Below are positions 36,112 to 46,597 of a DNA stretch of 64,000 nt, piece by piece (the stretch's first letter is position 1; every line of letters begins with the position of its first letter). The translations under genes were made by a program, and so were the position numbers. The notes under the pieces are model-generated. The model was given only the letters and a program-made list of their open reading frames with translations, made no database searches and was not told where the DNA came from. Source of the stretch: Otatea glauca (lineage: Eukaryota; Streptophyta; Magnoliopsida; Poales; Poaceae); NCBI GenBank assembly GCA_036346275.1, contig CM070725.1:15738216-15802215 (forward strand), written 5' to 3'.

Positions 36112-38804
36112 TGGAGCACCCCGAGTCACTTCTGGACTCTGCGTTGGACCGGCGGCACCGTGCGTTTGTCCACGCGACAGTAGGCAACGACAAGGTGCCT
36201 CTGCTTCGGATCCGAGCGCCTAGGAAGGCATGGTGCGTTGACCCACGCTTTCACACAAGGTAAGTTGCACTATGTTAAATGTTATATTGTTCGCATAATT
36301 TTAGGTTGTATGACTTATATTTAAATAATGCAACCTTTTTTTGCATCCATAGTACATCACGTCTTTGGCTTGCTTCCTCTTGTTCGCATGGTTGAGGGTC
36401 ACCTCGGACGCGGTATGCGCCCGGCGAAGCGAGCCGAGGGTGAGGACGGTCCAGAGCGGTCACGGCATTTTCCGTTCGACTGTTCCCTACTGGCGTCTTT
36501 GGTCGACCGTTGGAGGCCAGAGACGCACACTTTCACCTTCCCATCGGCGGTATGACGGTGACCTGCGGGCGTCGCCATGCTTACTGGGTTGCCGATCGCT
36601 GGGACACCGGTCGGACCATCGGTGACTCCTGCCGGGTGGGTAGCGGACCTGGAGGAAAGGTTTGCCGGAGTAGTGCCCCTTGATCCAGAAATATGGATCG
36701 GCAAGAGGCACGGCCCATCGAGGAGGTGGTTGGCCCAGTTTGAGGTTGGTACTTTTACATTCCAACACTAAGTCCGTACAAACAAACTTATTATTCTATT
36801 TTTATGTAATATTGACATGATATTTCACTTGTTAAATTGTTGAATTGTCGCAGGTGCAACGGATGGCGGCGATTCCCACAAACTACCAGGTTGCACGGCA
36901 CCTCGAGGCATATCTACTTTGGTTGCTCGGGTGAGTGATGTTCACGTCGACACACGACGACAGCGTCGACGCGTGTTGGGTAGCCTATGCACGGGCGATT
37001 GCCGATGCTGAGCTCGAGGACGTACCACAAGTATCTTGGGGTTCGGCGGTTCTTGCTGCCACGTACCGCGCCCTTTGCGACGCGTGCGTGAAGAAAAGCA
37101 AGTTCGCCAATCTCGTTGGGATGCCTCTTCTTCTTCAGCTCTTGTCGTTCGAGCTCTTCCCTGTTGGTCGACCCTACGTCGAGCCACGACACTACACGGC
37201 CGAGTTGTACGGAGGCAATGCGATCGACCATTCGACGATGGGATCCCTTTGGACGTGGCGACGGGTACGTCCTTCTGAGTACTTATGTAGTTTTATTTGC
37301 AATCGCATATGATAACCAACCTTTTTTGAACTGCAGCCCAAGTGGCGGGATCGCAGTACGCAACAGATCAGAGGTATGCGCTTCAGCGCCGATCCTTCAC
37401 GGAGGCGTTTGACCACCTTAGGGCGGATCAGGTGATCTGGGACCTCTACAACGACCATTGTGTAGTGGAGAGAGCCGGGGCGGGGGGGGTCTCCACACTT
37501 TGCTACAGGGACCAGGCTTACTGGCTTACTAGGATGAAGCTCATCTTCGACGTCTTCGTGGAGGACTACGCGCCACAGCGAGTCATGAAGCAGTTCGGAC
37601 TACACCAGCTGGTCCCTATTCCTTTAGGGGATCGAGTGCCACAGAGAGTGCACTGATGAGTTACTCGCCCGCTATATAATTATGATAAATGCTTATGTTA
37701 TATTTGTACTAATGTGTATTTCTTTTCGTCACGGCACCGGGGACCTCAGAAGACGATGGTGACCTTGGCACGGAGGATGGGCCGTGGCTCGCCCAGCTGG
37801 TCGGGCACTAGAGGTTGTCGTCGGACGAGGACACGCCATATGGCGACTCCTCCTACCGGCAATACCTAGCACGGCACGTGGCGGGACGCGTGCTCGCCTC
37901 GTGCTTGTGGGAGAGCCACCCACCCAGACGACGCCCGGCGTGGCGGACTTGTACAGGCGGCGGGAGCGACCATGCACGCGATGGTAAGTCTTCTGCGTAA
38001 GGTATGTCATGTGTTCCTTGCATCGTCGTTGTATTTATGATTCGTTAAATGCGTGGCGGTGGACCACACCAGGAACTTACACGAGCATGGCCACGGCATT
38101 TTGAGTAGGCTGCGGGGCAGTCGCGGTCACACCGGACGAGATAGCGAGGCGTGGAGACGCGTGGTGGCCGGGACTCGACGGATCGTGGAACTCGGTTCTT
38201 GTCGGCAGGTGGACGCGACTGACCGTGGTACCTCATCCAGGCCGCCACTCGTGCCTTCGTATCACACACCGGCCCGGCCTCCGCCACGCGCGGTGGCAGA
38301 GTCCGGCTACCACACCTCCTGCCTCGGCCCAGGCGTGGTGGAGGGTCCAATTAGCGAGCACCACGCGGTCCCACCATGGTCCCACACCAGGTTAGTCGAG
38401 CGATATTCAATTGTTGGCATTGGTATCAGTACCACCTGATTATGATTACATGTTACTACCTTAACTGCAGGTTGCCTATAGGTTGGAGTACAGTTCTCTT
38501 CGTCGCCTCACTCGTCAGGCCACTTCACCGAACAGTACTCTTGGGCGGATCAGTTCTTCACCGGCATGCGATTCCGCGCAGCCCCTCCGCGATGCGATGA
38601 CGCACCTCCAAATGACACAAAGGCGCGGCAAGACTACGGCACCTCCTCCGGGTACATGTTGCCTCCCAGCGAGCATCGCCGGTGCGTGGTTCACCCTTCA
38701 AATTCAGGCGGTAGCGACCATCTCAAGACTTCACACGACCTCTAGGCGATGCACCGCCCGACGTGGGACAAAGAGAGGTCGTGGCAGGGGTAGGGGTGCT
38801 TAGG
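36112..38804 (+). pseudogene. plant mobile domain (PMD/MAIN-like) protein carried by the MULE
   Basis: Exon-like blocks separated by short AT-rich introns: 36112-36260 (MEHPESLLDSALDRRHRAFV), 36350-36765, 36854-37265, 37336-37656, then degenerate blocks to 38804. The second block has LASLVDRWRPETHTFTFPS followed in another frame by MLTGLPIAGTPVGPSVT, the hallmark of the PMD (aminotransferase-like plant mobile domain). Later pieces read VARHLEAYLLWLLG, WGSAVLAATYRALCDA and MKQFGLHQLVPIPLGDRVP, all typical. The C-terminal block ends Arg/Gly-rich. PMD proteins occur in MAIN/MAIL host proteins and in transposons. Here frameshifts and stops break it. Its role in the MULE is unknown. Confidence 0.75.
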
Positions 38805-39313
38805 GGGTGGTTAGGGGTAGTACCTCATTTTGTTGTCATCACATACATGTCTCGTGCTTCCTTACCTAACGTACGATTTACTATTTCACACCATTTAGTG
38901 TGCTGTGATCGCGTTTTGTTTCATTTATCGTAATCTATTTCGTAGTATATAACCGTTTCATCGCCTTACGAACAGGCGTTTCGAACCATGATAGGTTGCT
39001 CGCATCCACGTTGTATGCGAAAAGGCGTCCGCACATTTCCCATCCTCTTCAATCCTTTTCACCCGATTTACTGCACGAGACCATCACTATTGCCAGACCG
39101 ATTTGACAACACGCTACCATCAGCTTTGTCAGTCCTAACACTGCACGCACGACTACCTTTTCAGCCGACTAGACAGCACACTCCAGCGTTTTTCTATCCC
39201 TCTATATGTTTCAATCCTACATTCCAACACTTAGTCCATACACCACTGCTTCGAGTCTATGAAAGGCCAAACCGCAAGCACACAACCGCAGCGCCCACTC
39301 ACACTTCTTCACC

Positions 39314-40220
39314 ATGGCTGGATCCTCTAGCAGAGCATTTTCGTGGACACCTTATATGAGCAACGTAGCTCTTAATTGCACGTTGAAGGTTACGTGTGGT
39401 GGGAAGGACGATCCATTCAAGGAGGAGAACCTGAGTAAAGTGCTGTCCAAATTGCAAGAGTGGCGCCCGACATTACGGAGGCATAGCGTGACAACCTCTG
39501 GCCTGAACCTTACGACCGCCGACGACCTGAAGGCGCACTTGCACTGGTGGCGCCAAAGGTATTTCAGGGTGTGCGAACTAGCCGACCATCCTTCTACTAC
39601 ATGTTTCTCTAGAAGATATTAGAGGATACTGATGCTGCCCGATCGGTATGCAGAGCACATTAAGGTTAGTCATTCCTTATTTTTTCACCGTACTAATCTT
39701 TTTACCATTATACATAAGTTCACTACTTTGCATGCTCGTGTGCTAGTTATTCCCTGAGGATGAAGAGTTGCTGAACAAAGATATCCTAGAATTCTTAGCG
39801 ATGTACATGCTCTTCGGCCGTGGCGTGATGCCCGGTTCGATCAGAAGAGGCAGAAGCGGATCCAGCTGCAGGGGTAGAGATCGACACAATACTGCTGCAG
39901 TAGCAATTTCAAGAGGACGTTCAACCACCACTGGAGGGAGGCTCACTCTTAACTATGCAAATGATGATGACGATGACGATGACGATTTCGTGTCACCTCC
40001 ACCTCGACGTTCAAGCACTTGCACAGCAGGTCGTTCAAGAAACAATGGAAGAGGACGTTCAACCAGCACTAGAGGCGGGCTGGCTCCCAACCATACGGAT
40101 GACGATAGCGAAGATGATGGCGATTTCGTGTCACCTCCACCTCGACGTTCAAGCACTTCCGCGGTGGCCGTTCAAGAAACAATGGAGGAGGATGTCCAAC
40201 GAGAACTAGAGGCGGGCTAG
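39314..40220 (+). pseudogene. second MULE ORF, unknown function
   Basis: A first exon-like block at 39314-39621 (MAGSSSRAFSWTPYM...LKAHLHWWRQRYFRVCELAD) is followed by about 145 bp of AT-rich DNA and a block at 39750-40220. The second block reads FPEDEELLNKDILEFLAMYM, then repeated units with a run of Asp, FVSPPPRRSST and a Gly/Arg-rich stretch. DNA units of about 136 bp start near 39984, 40121 and 40256. The first block and the start of the second look like a small globular domain, the tail like a disordered, charged linker. I do not recognise the family. Position, just inside the right TIR and on the transposase strand, recalls a second gene such as mudrB, but no similarity to it is seen. 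Confidence 0.5.
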
Positions 40221-40300
40221 CTCCCAACCATACGGATAGCGATGGCGATGATGGCGATTTCATATCACCTCCACCTCGGCGCTCAAGCGCTACCACGAGA
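39984..40300 (+). repeat. ~136-bp coding tandem repeat
   Basis: CGATTTCGTGTCACCTCCAC recurs at about 39984 and 40121, with a diverged third copy at about 40256. The encoded unit alternates an Asp/Glu run, FVSPPPRRSS and a Gly/Arg-rich stretch. Confidence 0.8.
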
Positions 40301-40829
40301 GGTGACTTTCATCTTTGTCAACCGATGAATATGGCCATAGAATATATCGTATTCTCACTTATGTTGTATCCCAGTTTTATCAATTCTCTGAGGCATGTAT
40401 GGACCTATGTTGTACCTCAGTTCTATGAATTCTAAGGTATGTATCTATATTGTATCAATGTCGAGTCATGAGGCAGTTTCAAATATCAATGTTGAGTTTT
40501 ATTTGTTGTCAAATTTGGCGCACATCGAAAGACGAACAACGAAATTTTATTTTTTTCCCAGAAATAATAAACTGACAAATAATTTTGTAAAACACTACGT
40601 TAATAATGAAATACAAATACAATTAATTTTACAAAAAAAAATTCCATTTATTGACCCTACTTTTAGCTATACGAATTATCATTAACTGGATTTATTATTT
40701 ACAAAATTTTCACGCGAATTCTATCTTTTTCTCTCCCCCTCTCTCTCCCTCTCTCGCTACCCCTCCCTGTTTTTCTCCCTGGCCGAAATTCCCCCCTACT
40801 TTCCCCAAACCAGTTGACAAAAAAAGGGT
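40301..40829. other. 3' non-coding part of the MULE
   Basis: AT-rich DNA, then a CT-rich tract (40720-40800) that complements the GA-rich tract at 32510-32700. No gene. Confidence 0.5.
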
Positions 40830-41073
40830 TGTCCCCAACTGGTTTGGCGACGACCCTATTTTCGCCAACTGGTTTGGCGAAAATAGGGGGTCCCGGCCAG
40901 TTGCTCCGTCAGACGACCTTAACTGCGCAATTACACTAATTTCGCCACACTATTTGGCGAAAATACTAATTTCGCCAAACGGTACGGCGACGAAGTATTA
41001 TTTTCGCAAATTTTTTAACTCACGTATTAATGCCGTAATTGCTTTTAAAAATTGTATTATTTAAAAAAAAATC
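40830..41073. repeat. MULE right TIR
   Basis: Inverted partner of 32193-32470, with CTATTTTCGCCAACTGGTTT and GGCGAAAATAGGG hairpins, ending AATACAATTTTTAAAAGC in reverse complement. Confidence 0.8.
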
Positions 41074-41083
41074 GAAAGGAGAG

Positions 41084-42394
41084 AGTACACGACACTTGCA
41101 CTAGAAATAGCTTGAGATCTGCGATCCATAGACACAAGTTCCCATTCATACCATTAAACATTACCTTGTGAGGCTTGGTATGTCTTGTAGTAAATTGAAG
41201 AGCTTCAATTGAGCAGAGGCCTACATACCAATTTAGCAAGAGAACTCCAGAAGTTTGAACAAGGTTTTCAATTTTTCAAGAATTCAAATATCCAACTAGT
41301 GCAAGATATACAGTTTAAAGAACAATATATAATATACATGATGTCATTATTCTAGCATCCAGCAAAGTAACAGGTTAATATGCACAGATGCTTTTTTATA
41401 TATATAATTTGAATATCATCCACCATGTTCAGCTGATACATTAGTAATTCAAGCAATCCTTCGTCTAATGTTCCCTCTAGTATTACAATAAGATACCACT
41501 ATAGAATATTTTTTGAGTCAGTCATCAATTGAACTGAACTATTTTTTCTCATGTGCCATTTCATGATAACTAGCTAATGTATAAATTATCAAATCTAAAG
41601 CTAACTGATGTTGAAATGAGATGATTACACTAATCCATAAAAGCATTAGCACAAATAAAAGGTTAAACATGGTTAATATGTAAAGCTACCAGTGTAAGCA
41701 CGATCATATGTTAGGGTTGTACTCTTGATTGAAAGCTCACTTCACAGTTCACACCAACCAATTGAAGCCTCTTACATCACATTCTGATGTGTCAAGAATA
41801 TGATCTCATCCAACACATCTAATTTACAACTAACATGTGTTGGAGAAAGAAACATGGCACCTTGTAAAAAGAAGCATGTGAAGCAAAGAATTTCCAGACC
41901 ATACAAGAATTCCAGATTGAAATTCATCATCAGCATCCGATAAAAGAACAAAACATATGCACAGAGAAAAATGAAATAGGAAAAATGAAATAAATTCTGT
42001 AGGCATACCCTGCCCTGCCACCGATCGAGGCTGGCTTACCTCTGCTGCCGCGGTACGTCGGGGATCACTCCTCACGCTGGGAAGTTGAGGTGCAGGCGAT
42101 GTTCAGGTGGCTGGGGGGTACGCCATGGATGGATGCGCGGGGAAGCCAGGGAGGCATGGGTAGCGCAGAGGAGGAGCGGGGATGTCAAGCAGTGGTTAGG
42201 GTGGATCCAGGAGCTGCAGCAACATGAGCGACGCAGGGGATCGATGGCGGCGCTAGGAAATACACATGAGCGGCTCATGGAGGGATATAAAACAACATGA
42301 GAACGTGATTTATTATTTTCGTAAATAACTGTTCAGTTGATCAACTCCTTAGAATTAGGGGGCAAAACGTTGCGGATGAGGGTCATCGTAAACA
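41084..42394. other. flank between the MULE and the right ACGACCAC zone
   Basis: AT-rich DNA with a GC-rich patch at 42020-42260 that opens short frames on both strands without a recognisable domain. No gene supported. Confidence 0.4.
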
Positions 42395-42562
42395 ATAGCG
42401 ACCACAAAAAATTGTAACAACCGGCAATCTTGTGGTCGTCGCTCCATCCATACCGTACGCTTTTCTCCTAAAATCACTGGAAAATATTATTAACGACCAA
42501 AAACCTGTACCCATTGTTAATTATTGGTTGTTGATAACCTAATTTCTTGTAGAGAAAGATTC

Positions 42563-43239
42563 AGATTTGAGTTGAGAAATTGCTCTCATATATTTACAAA
42601 CCCATTGAAATCATGTGAGAGCGTTTCCAACTTGACACAGTCTGTAAAACCAGTATTTTAAAATTAGTCTTTATAAAAATAGGTTGTGAGAGGAATAAAT
42701 GCTCATTTTAGAATAGAACACTTACGAGAATATGAACCCAATGAACCTGTTTGAGTCAGAAAACTTTTAGAAAACTAGAAATGTGTTTCGTTCTAGTTTT
42801 AAAAGCTAAAACTCATGAAGTGCTATAATAAGATCAATATAGACCAAACTTTTTGATAGGAGTAGATTTTTAAGCAAAACTTTACCCACACAAGCATTTT
42901 CTTTTAGAAAAAGATATAGAGTATAACATATAGGGAATATACCTTTTATATAGATTAATCATATATGTATATCTCCTTTTTGACAATAATGGACTTTTTA
43001 AAGTAAAATATTTGAGTGAACTTAAAAATATGTTAATTGTCAAATAATTTTTACCTATTTGGTTTAGTATCTTTTTTTAATAGTATTAGCACTTGATTGA
43101 TAGTTTCACATTCTTAGGATGTAGTACATACAAATTGTATAATACTTCCCTTTAATGTGTTGCCTAACAAAATATCAAATAATCAACAAAAAAAACAAAT
43201 CATATCGAAGAAATATCAACCATGGTGCAAGAGTTTAAG
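42563..43239 (-). other. 3' non-coding region of a copia element (minus strand)
   Basis: AT-rich DNA downstream of the copia stop codon. Near 42975 the minus strand reads ATTGTCAAAAAGGAGATATA, a degenerate version of the polypurine motif seen next to other Sirevirus-type LTRs here. No LTR is defined. Confidence 0.4.
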
Positions 43240-43484
43240 CAACATTAGAGATATCTATGATATTTAATTCATTCCTCAATTTACAAAAACGGCTTTCATC
43301 TAGTGGCTTGGCGAAAATATCCGCTAATTGATGATATGTCCTTATGTGGCTAACAACAATATCACATTTGCTCACATGATCTCTTAGGAAATGATGACGG
43401 ATATCTATATATTTGGTTCTCGAATATTGGACAGATTGTTGGTTATTTTTGCAGCACTTTCATTATCACATAAAAGAGGCACAC

Positions 43485-44803
43485 TGATGAGGGCATCCTT
43501 AGCTCATCACCATCTTCGCCAGTTGCTGATGATCACGCCACACATGATATTCGGATCGAGTTGCCGACAGAACCTATTACACGAGCTAGAGCGAAGTAGC
43601 TTCAGAAACAGGTGAATTTAATCCTTAATGCGCATGGTAACATTATTGATGAGAATTTTATACTACCTAAGTCGTCTACTTTATCTATACCCCTTTATAA
43701 TGCACCTAAGCATTCTTTTCTACGTCCACCCCAAATAATGCACCCCACTAGAGATGGTCCAATCTTCATACACCCAGCGAAATGTCCCCAGAAATTTGCC
43801 TCCATCAAAATTAACCTCTCAGATCTTTCCTCAGGTTTACTCACCCACATCCGATGGTCATTGTTTAATATGTCTAACTCATCCCTGTCGCCCACAACAG
43901 ATCTCCCCCCACCTCCAGCATCATCTCAAGGATAAGGAAACAAATATCCTGAAATTAAGGAAAAGGAAACAAACCTTCTAGAAAAGGAAAAGACCATATA
44001 TTACGTGCTGAGAAAAGAAAATCGGAAGACAGGACACTATACTAGTTTGTACTTAGTTACGTCAACAAACGTGTTGGTGACGTGTTATGGCCAGAAGATT
44101 TGTGTGCATCTACGTCGAATTTGGCGCGCTACTACTCTACACCGCGGTGTTTCTATGTGACAACATGCCAACCAAACGAGAGGCGCGTGATGCACATGGA
44201 CTCAGATTGGAGTAGACTTGAGAGCCTAGAAAAGGAATACACACGCAAGGAAGGAAGGAGGCCCGATCGACTCAAAAACAAAACCGACATGTATGATATG
44301 AGCTGAAGACTTGTGTGTCGATTGGGCAGAATTAGGAGGGATTGGTTGTATATTAATTTAGGCTGCTCCACTTGATCAAATTAGGAATTAGCAGCACCTG
44401 TTACGGTAGGATGTCACCCAGCCATTGGTTGGTCCCTAGCTTCTTTATATATTTTTGCTTGTAGCTATTTGGGAGTGGACTACGTTACACAATTAATAGA
44501 GATTGTAACATCGCAAAATTGCTTGTTCCTTCTATTCCATAGTTCATGCGAGGACTAGTGAGAGGGATTAGGCAATAGAGTGTTAGATTTCTAAAATTCA
44601 AGGTCAAGTTTGCCTTTTCGCTGGGAATTGAGGGCTTGACGATCACAACTTCGTAGTCAGCGGCGATCTCACCGGTGCATGTTGGGCGAATTATCATAGA
44701 GCTACAAATCCGTGCATTGGCGCGTGGTGTACGGCTGAGTATTCTTCGTCAAGCAAGCATCTTCTACTTCTGGTTCTTCGAGAAGATCGGGCGCCCCGTA
44801 TCA
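43485..44803 (+). mobile_element. gypsy-type solo LTR (1.3 kb) inside copia pol
   Basis: Begins TGATGAGGGC and ends CCCGTATCA, with target duplication CACAC at 43480-43484 and 44804-44808. A TATA-like TTTATATATTTTT at 44444-44455 suits an LTR promoter. Its first 200 bp carry the coding pattern of a gypsy pol C-terminus, so in the parent element the pol frame may have run into the LTR. Alternatively it is a short non-autonomous element. Confidence 0.7.
43535..43690 (+). pseudogene. gypsy pol C-terminal remnant
   Basis: The frame reads IELPTEPITRARAK, a stop, then VNLILNAHGNI and ENFILPKSSTL. This is the short tail commonly found after the integrase region of grass gypsy polyproteins (PITRARAKKLQ...ILPKSSTL). 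It has one in-frame stop (TAG near 43596). It lies within the solo LTR. Confidence 0.6.
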
Positions 44804-45889
44804 CACACTTTTAAAGGTAATTCGATAATTCATCAAAATCTTCCTTATCCATAGCAATTGAGTACAACAACTACCGGCGGATATATATTCGGCTTCGGCG
44901 GTGGATAGGGCTATAGAGTTTTGTTTCTTAGAGAACCATGAAACTAGAGATCTACCTAGATATTGATAACTTCTTGATATGCTTTTTTATCCACTTTGTA
45001 ACCCACAGAATCGGAATCCGAATCTCCAATTAAGTCAAATTTAGCACCTTTGGGCTACCACAAGCTTACATTTGAGGAATGCTTCAAATATCTTATAATT
45101 CTCTTAACGGCCACTAAATGGCACTCATTTGGAGATGCTTGAAAACGTGCACACATGCAAACACTAAATATGATATCGGGTCTAGATGCGGTAAGCTAAA
45201 GCAAACTACCAACCATGGACATAAAGCTTTAAATCTACCAATTTACCTTCCTCGTTTAAGTCGAGGTGCTCGTTGGAAGCTATGGGAGTCTTGATGGGCT
45301 TTGCATCCTTCATGCTAAATCTCTTGAGTAGATTTTTCACGTACTTAGTTTGGCTCACAAAAGTCCTATCCTTGAGTTGCTTGATTTGAAGTACGAGAAA
45401 ATAGCTCAATTCCCCAATCATGGACATCTCAAACTCTCTAGACATCATATCACCAAATTCTTTGCAAAAATCTTGGTTAGTAGACCCACTACTACAGAAA
45501 GACATATATTAGACGTCTCATCATAGACGATTTTAAAAAACTGTCTATGATGATAAACATCACTAACGGCTCTATAGTGCAAAAATTAGTGAAGTCATCA
45601 TAAACAGTACTCTTCATAAACCGTCAGTGATATAGAGCAATATCACATATGGTTTTATCACCAAATCTTCAGTGATACTATCACAGACGGTTTTAAACTA
45701 AAACCATCTGTGATAACAGGTACTATCCCAGACGATTTATGAATAGAACTGTCTGTGATATCTACCAGCAATATATAATACAGAGACCCAAGCCATTTAG
45801 TGCTTTTTAGGATTTCGGGATCTATCTTTGAGGTGGCTGCAGTTGTGAGGCGATATGGTGAAAGAAGACAATTGATTTTGAAGGGTGAT

Positions 45890-46480
45890 TGTAGATCCAT
45901 TTGATTTTGGTGATCTAAGGTTAGTAATGGGTTCTAATTGCATTATATTCAAGATCTAGCTTGGTAAGGAGAATTTTAAGATTGTTTAGATCTAGCTTGT
46001 AGATCCATGTATTCTTTTTTATCTAAGGTTAGTAATGGGTTATAATTGCATTATATTCAAGATCTAGCTTGGTGAGGAGAGAATTTGAAGATTGTTTAGA
46101 TCTAGCTTGTAGATCCATGTGTTCTTGGTGATTTAAGGTTAGTAATGGATTCTAATTAATTGCATTATATTTAAGATATAGCTTGGTAAGGAGAGAATTT
46201 GAAGATTGTTTAGATCTAGTTTGTAGATCCACGTGTTCTTGTTGATCTAAGGTTTAGTAATGGGTAATTGCATTATATTCAATATCTAGCTTATTAAGGA
46301 GAGAATTTGAAGATTGTTTGCCATGTGTTCTTGGTGATCTAAGGTTAGTAATTGGTTCTAACTGTATTATTATATTTAAGATTTAGGTAGCTAGCTAGTT
46401 TGGTGAAGAGAGAATTTGAAGATTCTATTTATATCAAGCTTGTAGATCCATTTGTTCTTTGTATTCTAAGGTAGTAATTG
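45890..46480 (+). repeat. ~109-bp tandem repeat in CACTA leader
   Basis: Six diverging copies of a unit with ATCTAAGGTTAGTAATGGGT and AGATTGTTTAGATCTAGCTT begin near 45911, 46020, 46131, 46244, 46337 and 46463. They lie between the TATA region and the transposase start, so they are transcribed leader or first-intron DNA. Confidence 0.85.
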
Positions 46481-46597
46481 GTTATATAATTGCATTATAT
46501 TCAAGAAGTAGCTAGCAGTGCATAATTTAAGAATATGTGCATCCGCACACCTAGTGTACTTCAATATTTAACACTAAATGTTATATGTGTAACTTAG

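Larger units (their letters stand above)
32193..41073 (+). mobile_element. Mutator-like element (MULE) with PMD region, 8.9 kb
   Basis: Long terminal inverted repeats: 32193-32470 begins GAATTTTTTTTTAAATAATA and 40830-41073 ends with its complement. Both contain repeated TTTCGCCAAA/TTTGGCGAAA hairpins. Flanks are GGAAGGAGAG (32183-32192) and GAAAGGAGAG (41074-41083), a 10-bp target duplication with one mismatch, fitting the 9-11 bp of MULEs. Inside, all on the plus strand, are a mudrA-type transposase pseudogene, a PMD-coding region and a second ORF. Purine-rich DNA (32510-32700) and pyrimidine-rich DNA (40720-40800) extend the inverted symmetry. Confidence 0.85.
31213..42562. mobile_element. 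possible older DNA element hosting the MULE
   Basis: ACGACCAC motifs occur in direct and inverted form only near both edges (31250-31400 and 42395-42510), which looks like the subterminal zone of a DNA transposon. The right edge reads ATTTCTTGTAG near 42556. I cannot define terminal inverted repeats or a target duplication, and the class is unknown. The MULE at 32193-41073 sits inside it. Confidence 0.3.
43240..45486 (-). pseudogene. Ty1-copia (Sirevirus-type) pol, C-terminal RT/RNase H part, interrupted
   Basis: Minus strand from 45486: STNQDFCKEFGDMMSREFEM, LKDRTFVSQTKYVKNLLKRF and KPIKTPIASNEHLDL are reverse transcriptase (RVT_2) C-terminal motifs. Degenerate RNase H sequence continues to 44809. 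It resumes at 43484 with VPLLCDNESAAKITNN, then DIRHHFLRD and KPLDESRFCKLRNELN, stopping near 43240. The break is a 1.3-kb LTR insertion flanked by CACAC. The N-terminal side is cut at 45487 by a CACTA element. Stops and frameshifts show it is dead. Confidence 0.8.

Noticed and set aside
36399..37458. Minus-strand open frames opposite the PMD exons
   Set aside because: They are GC-driven shadows. The plus-strand frames carry the PMD motifs.
40651..41064. 137-residue frame across the MULE right TIR
   Set aside because: It runs through the CT-rich tract and the TIR hairpins, so it is non-coding.
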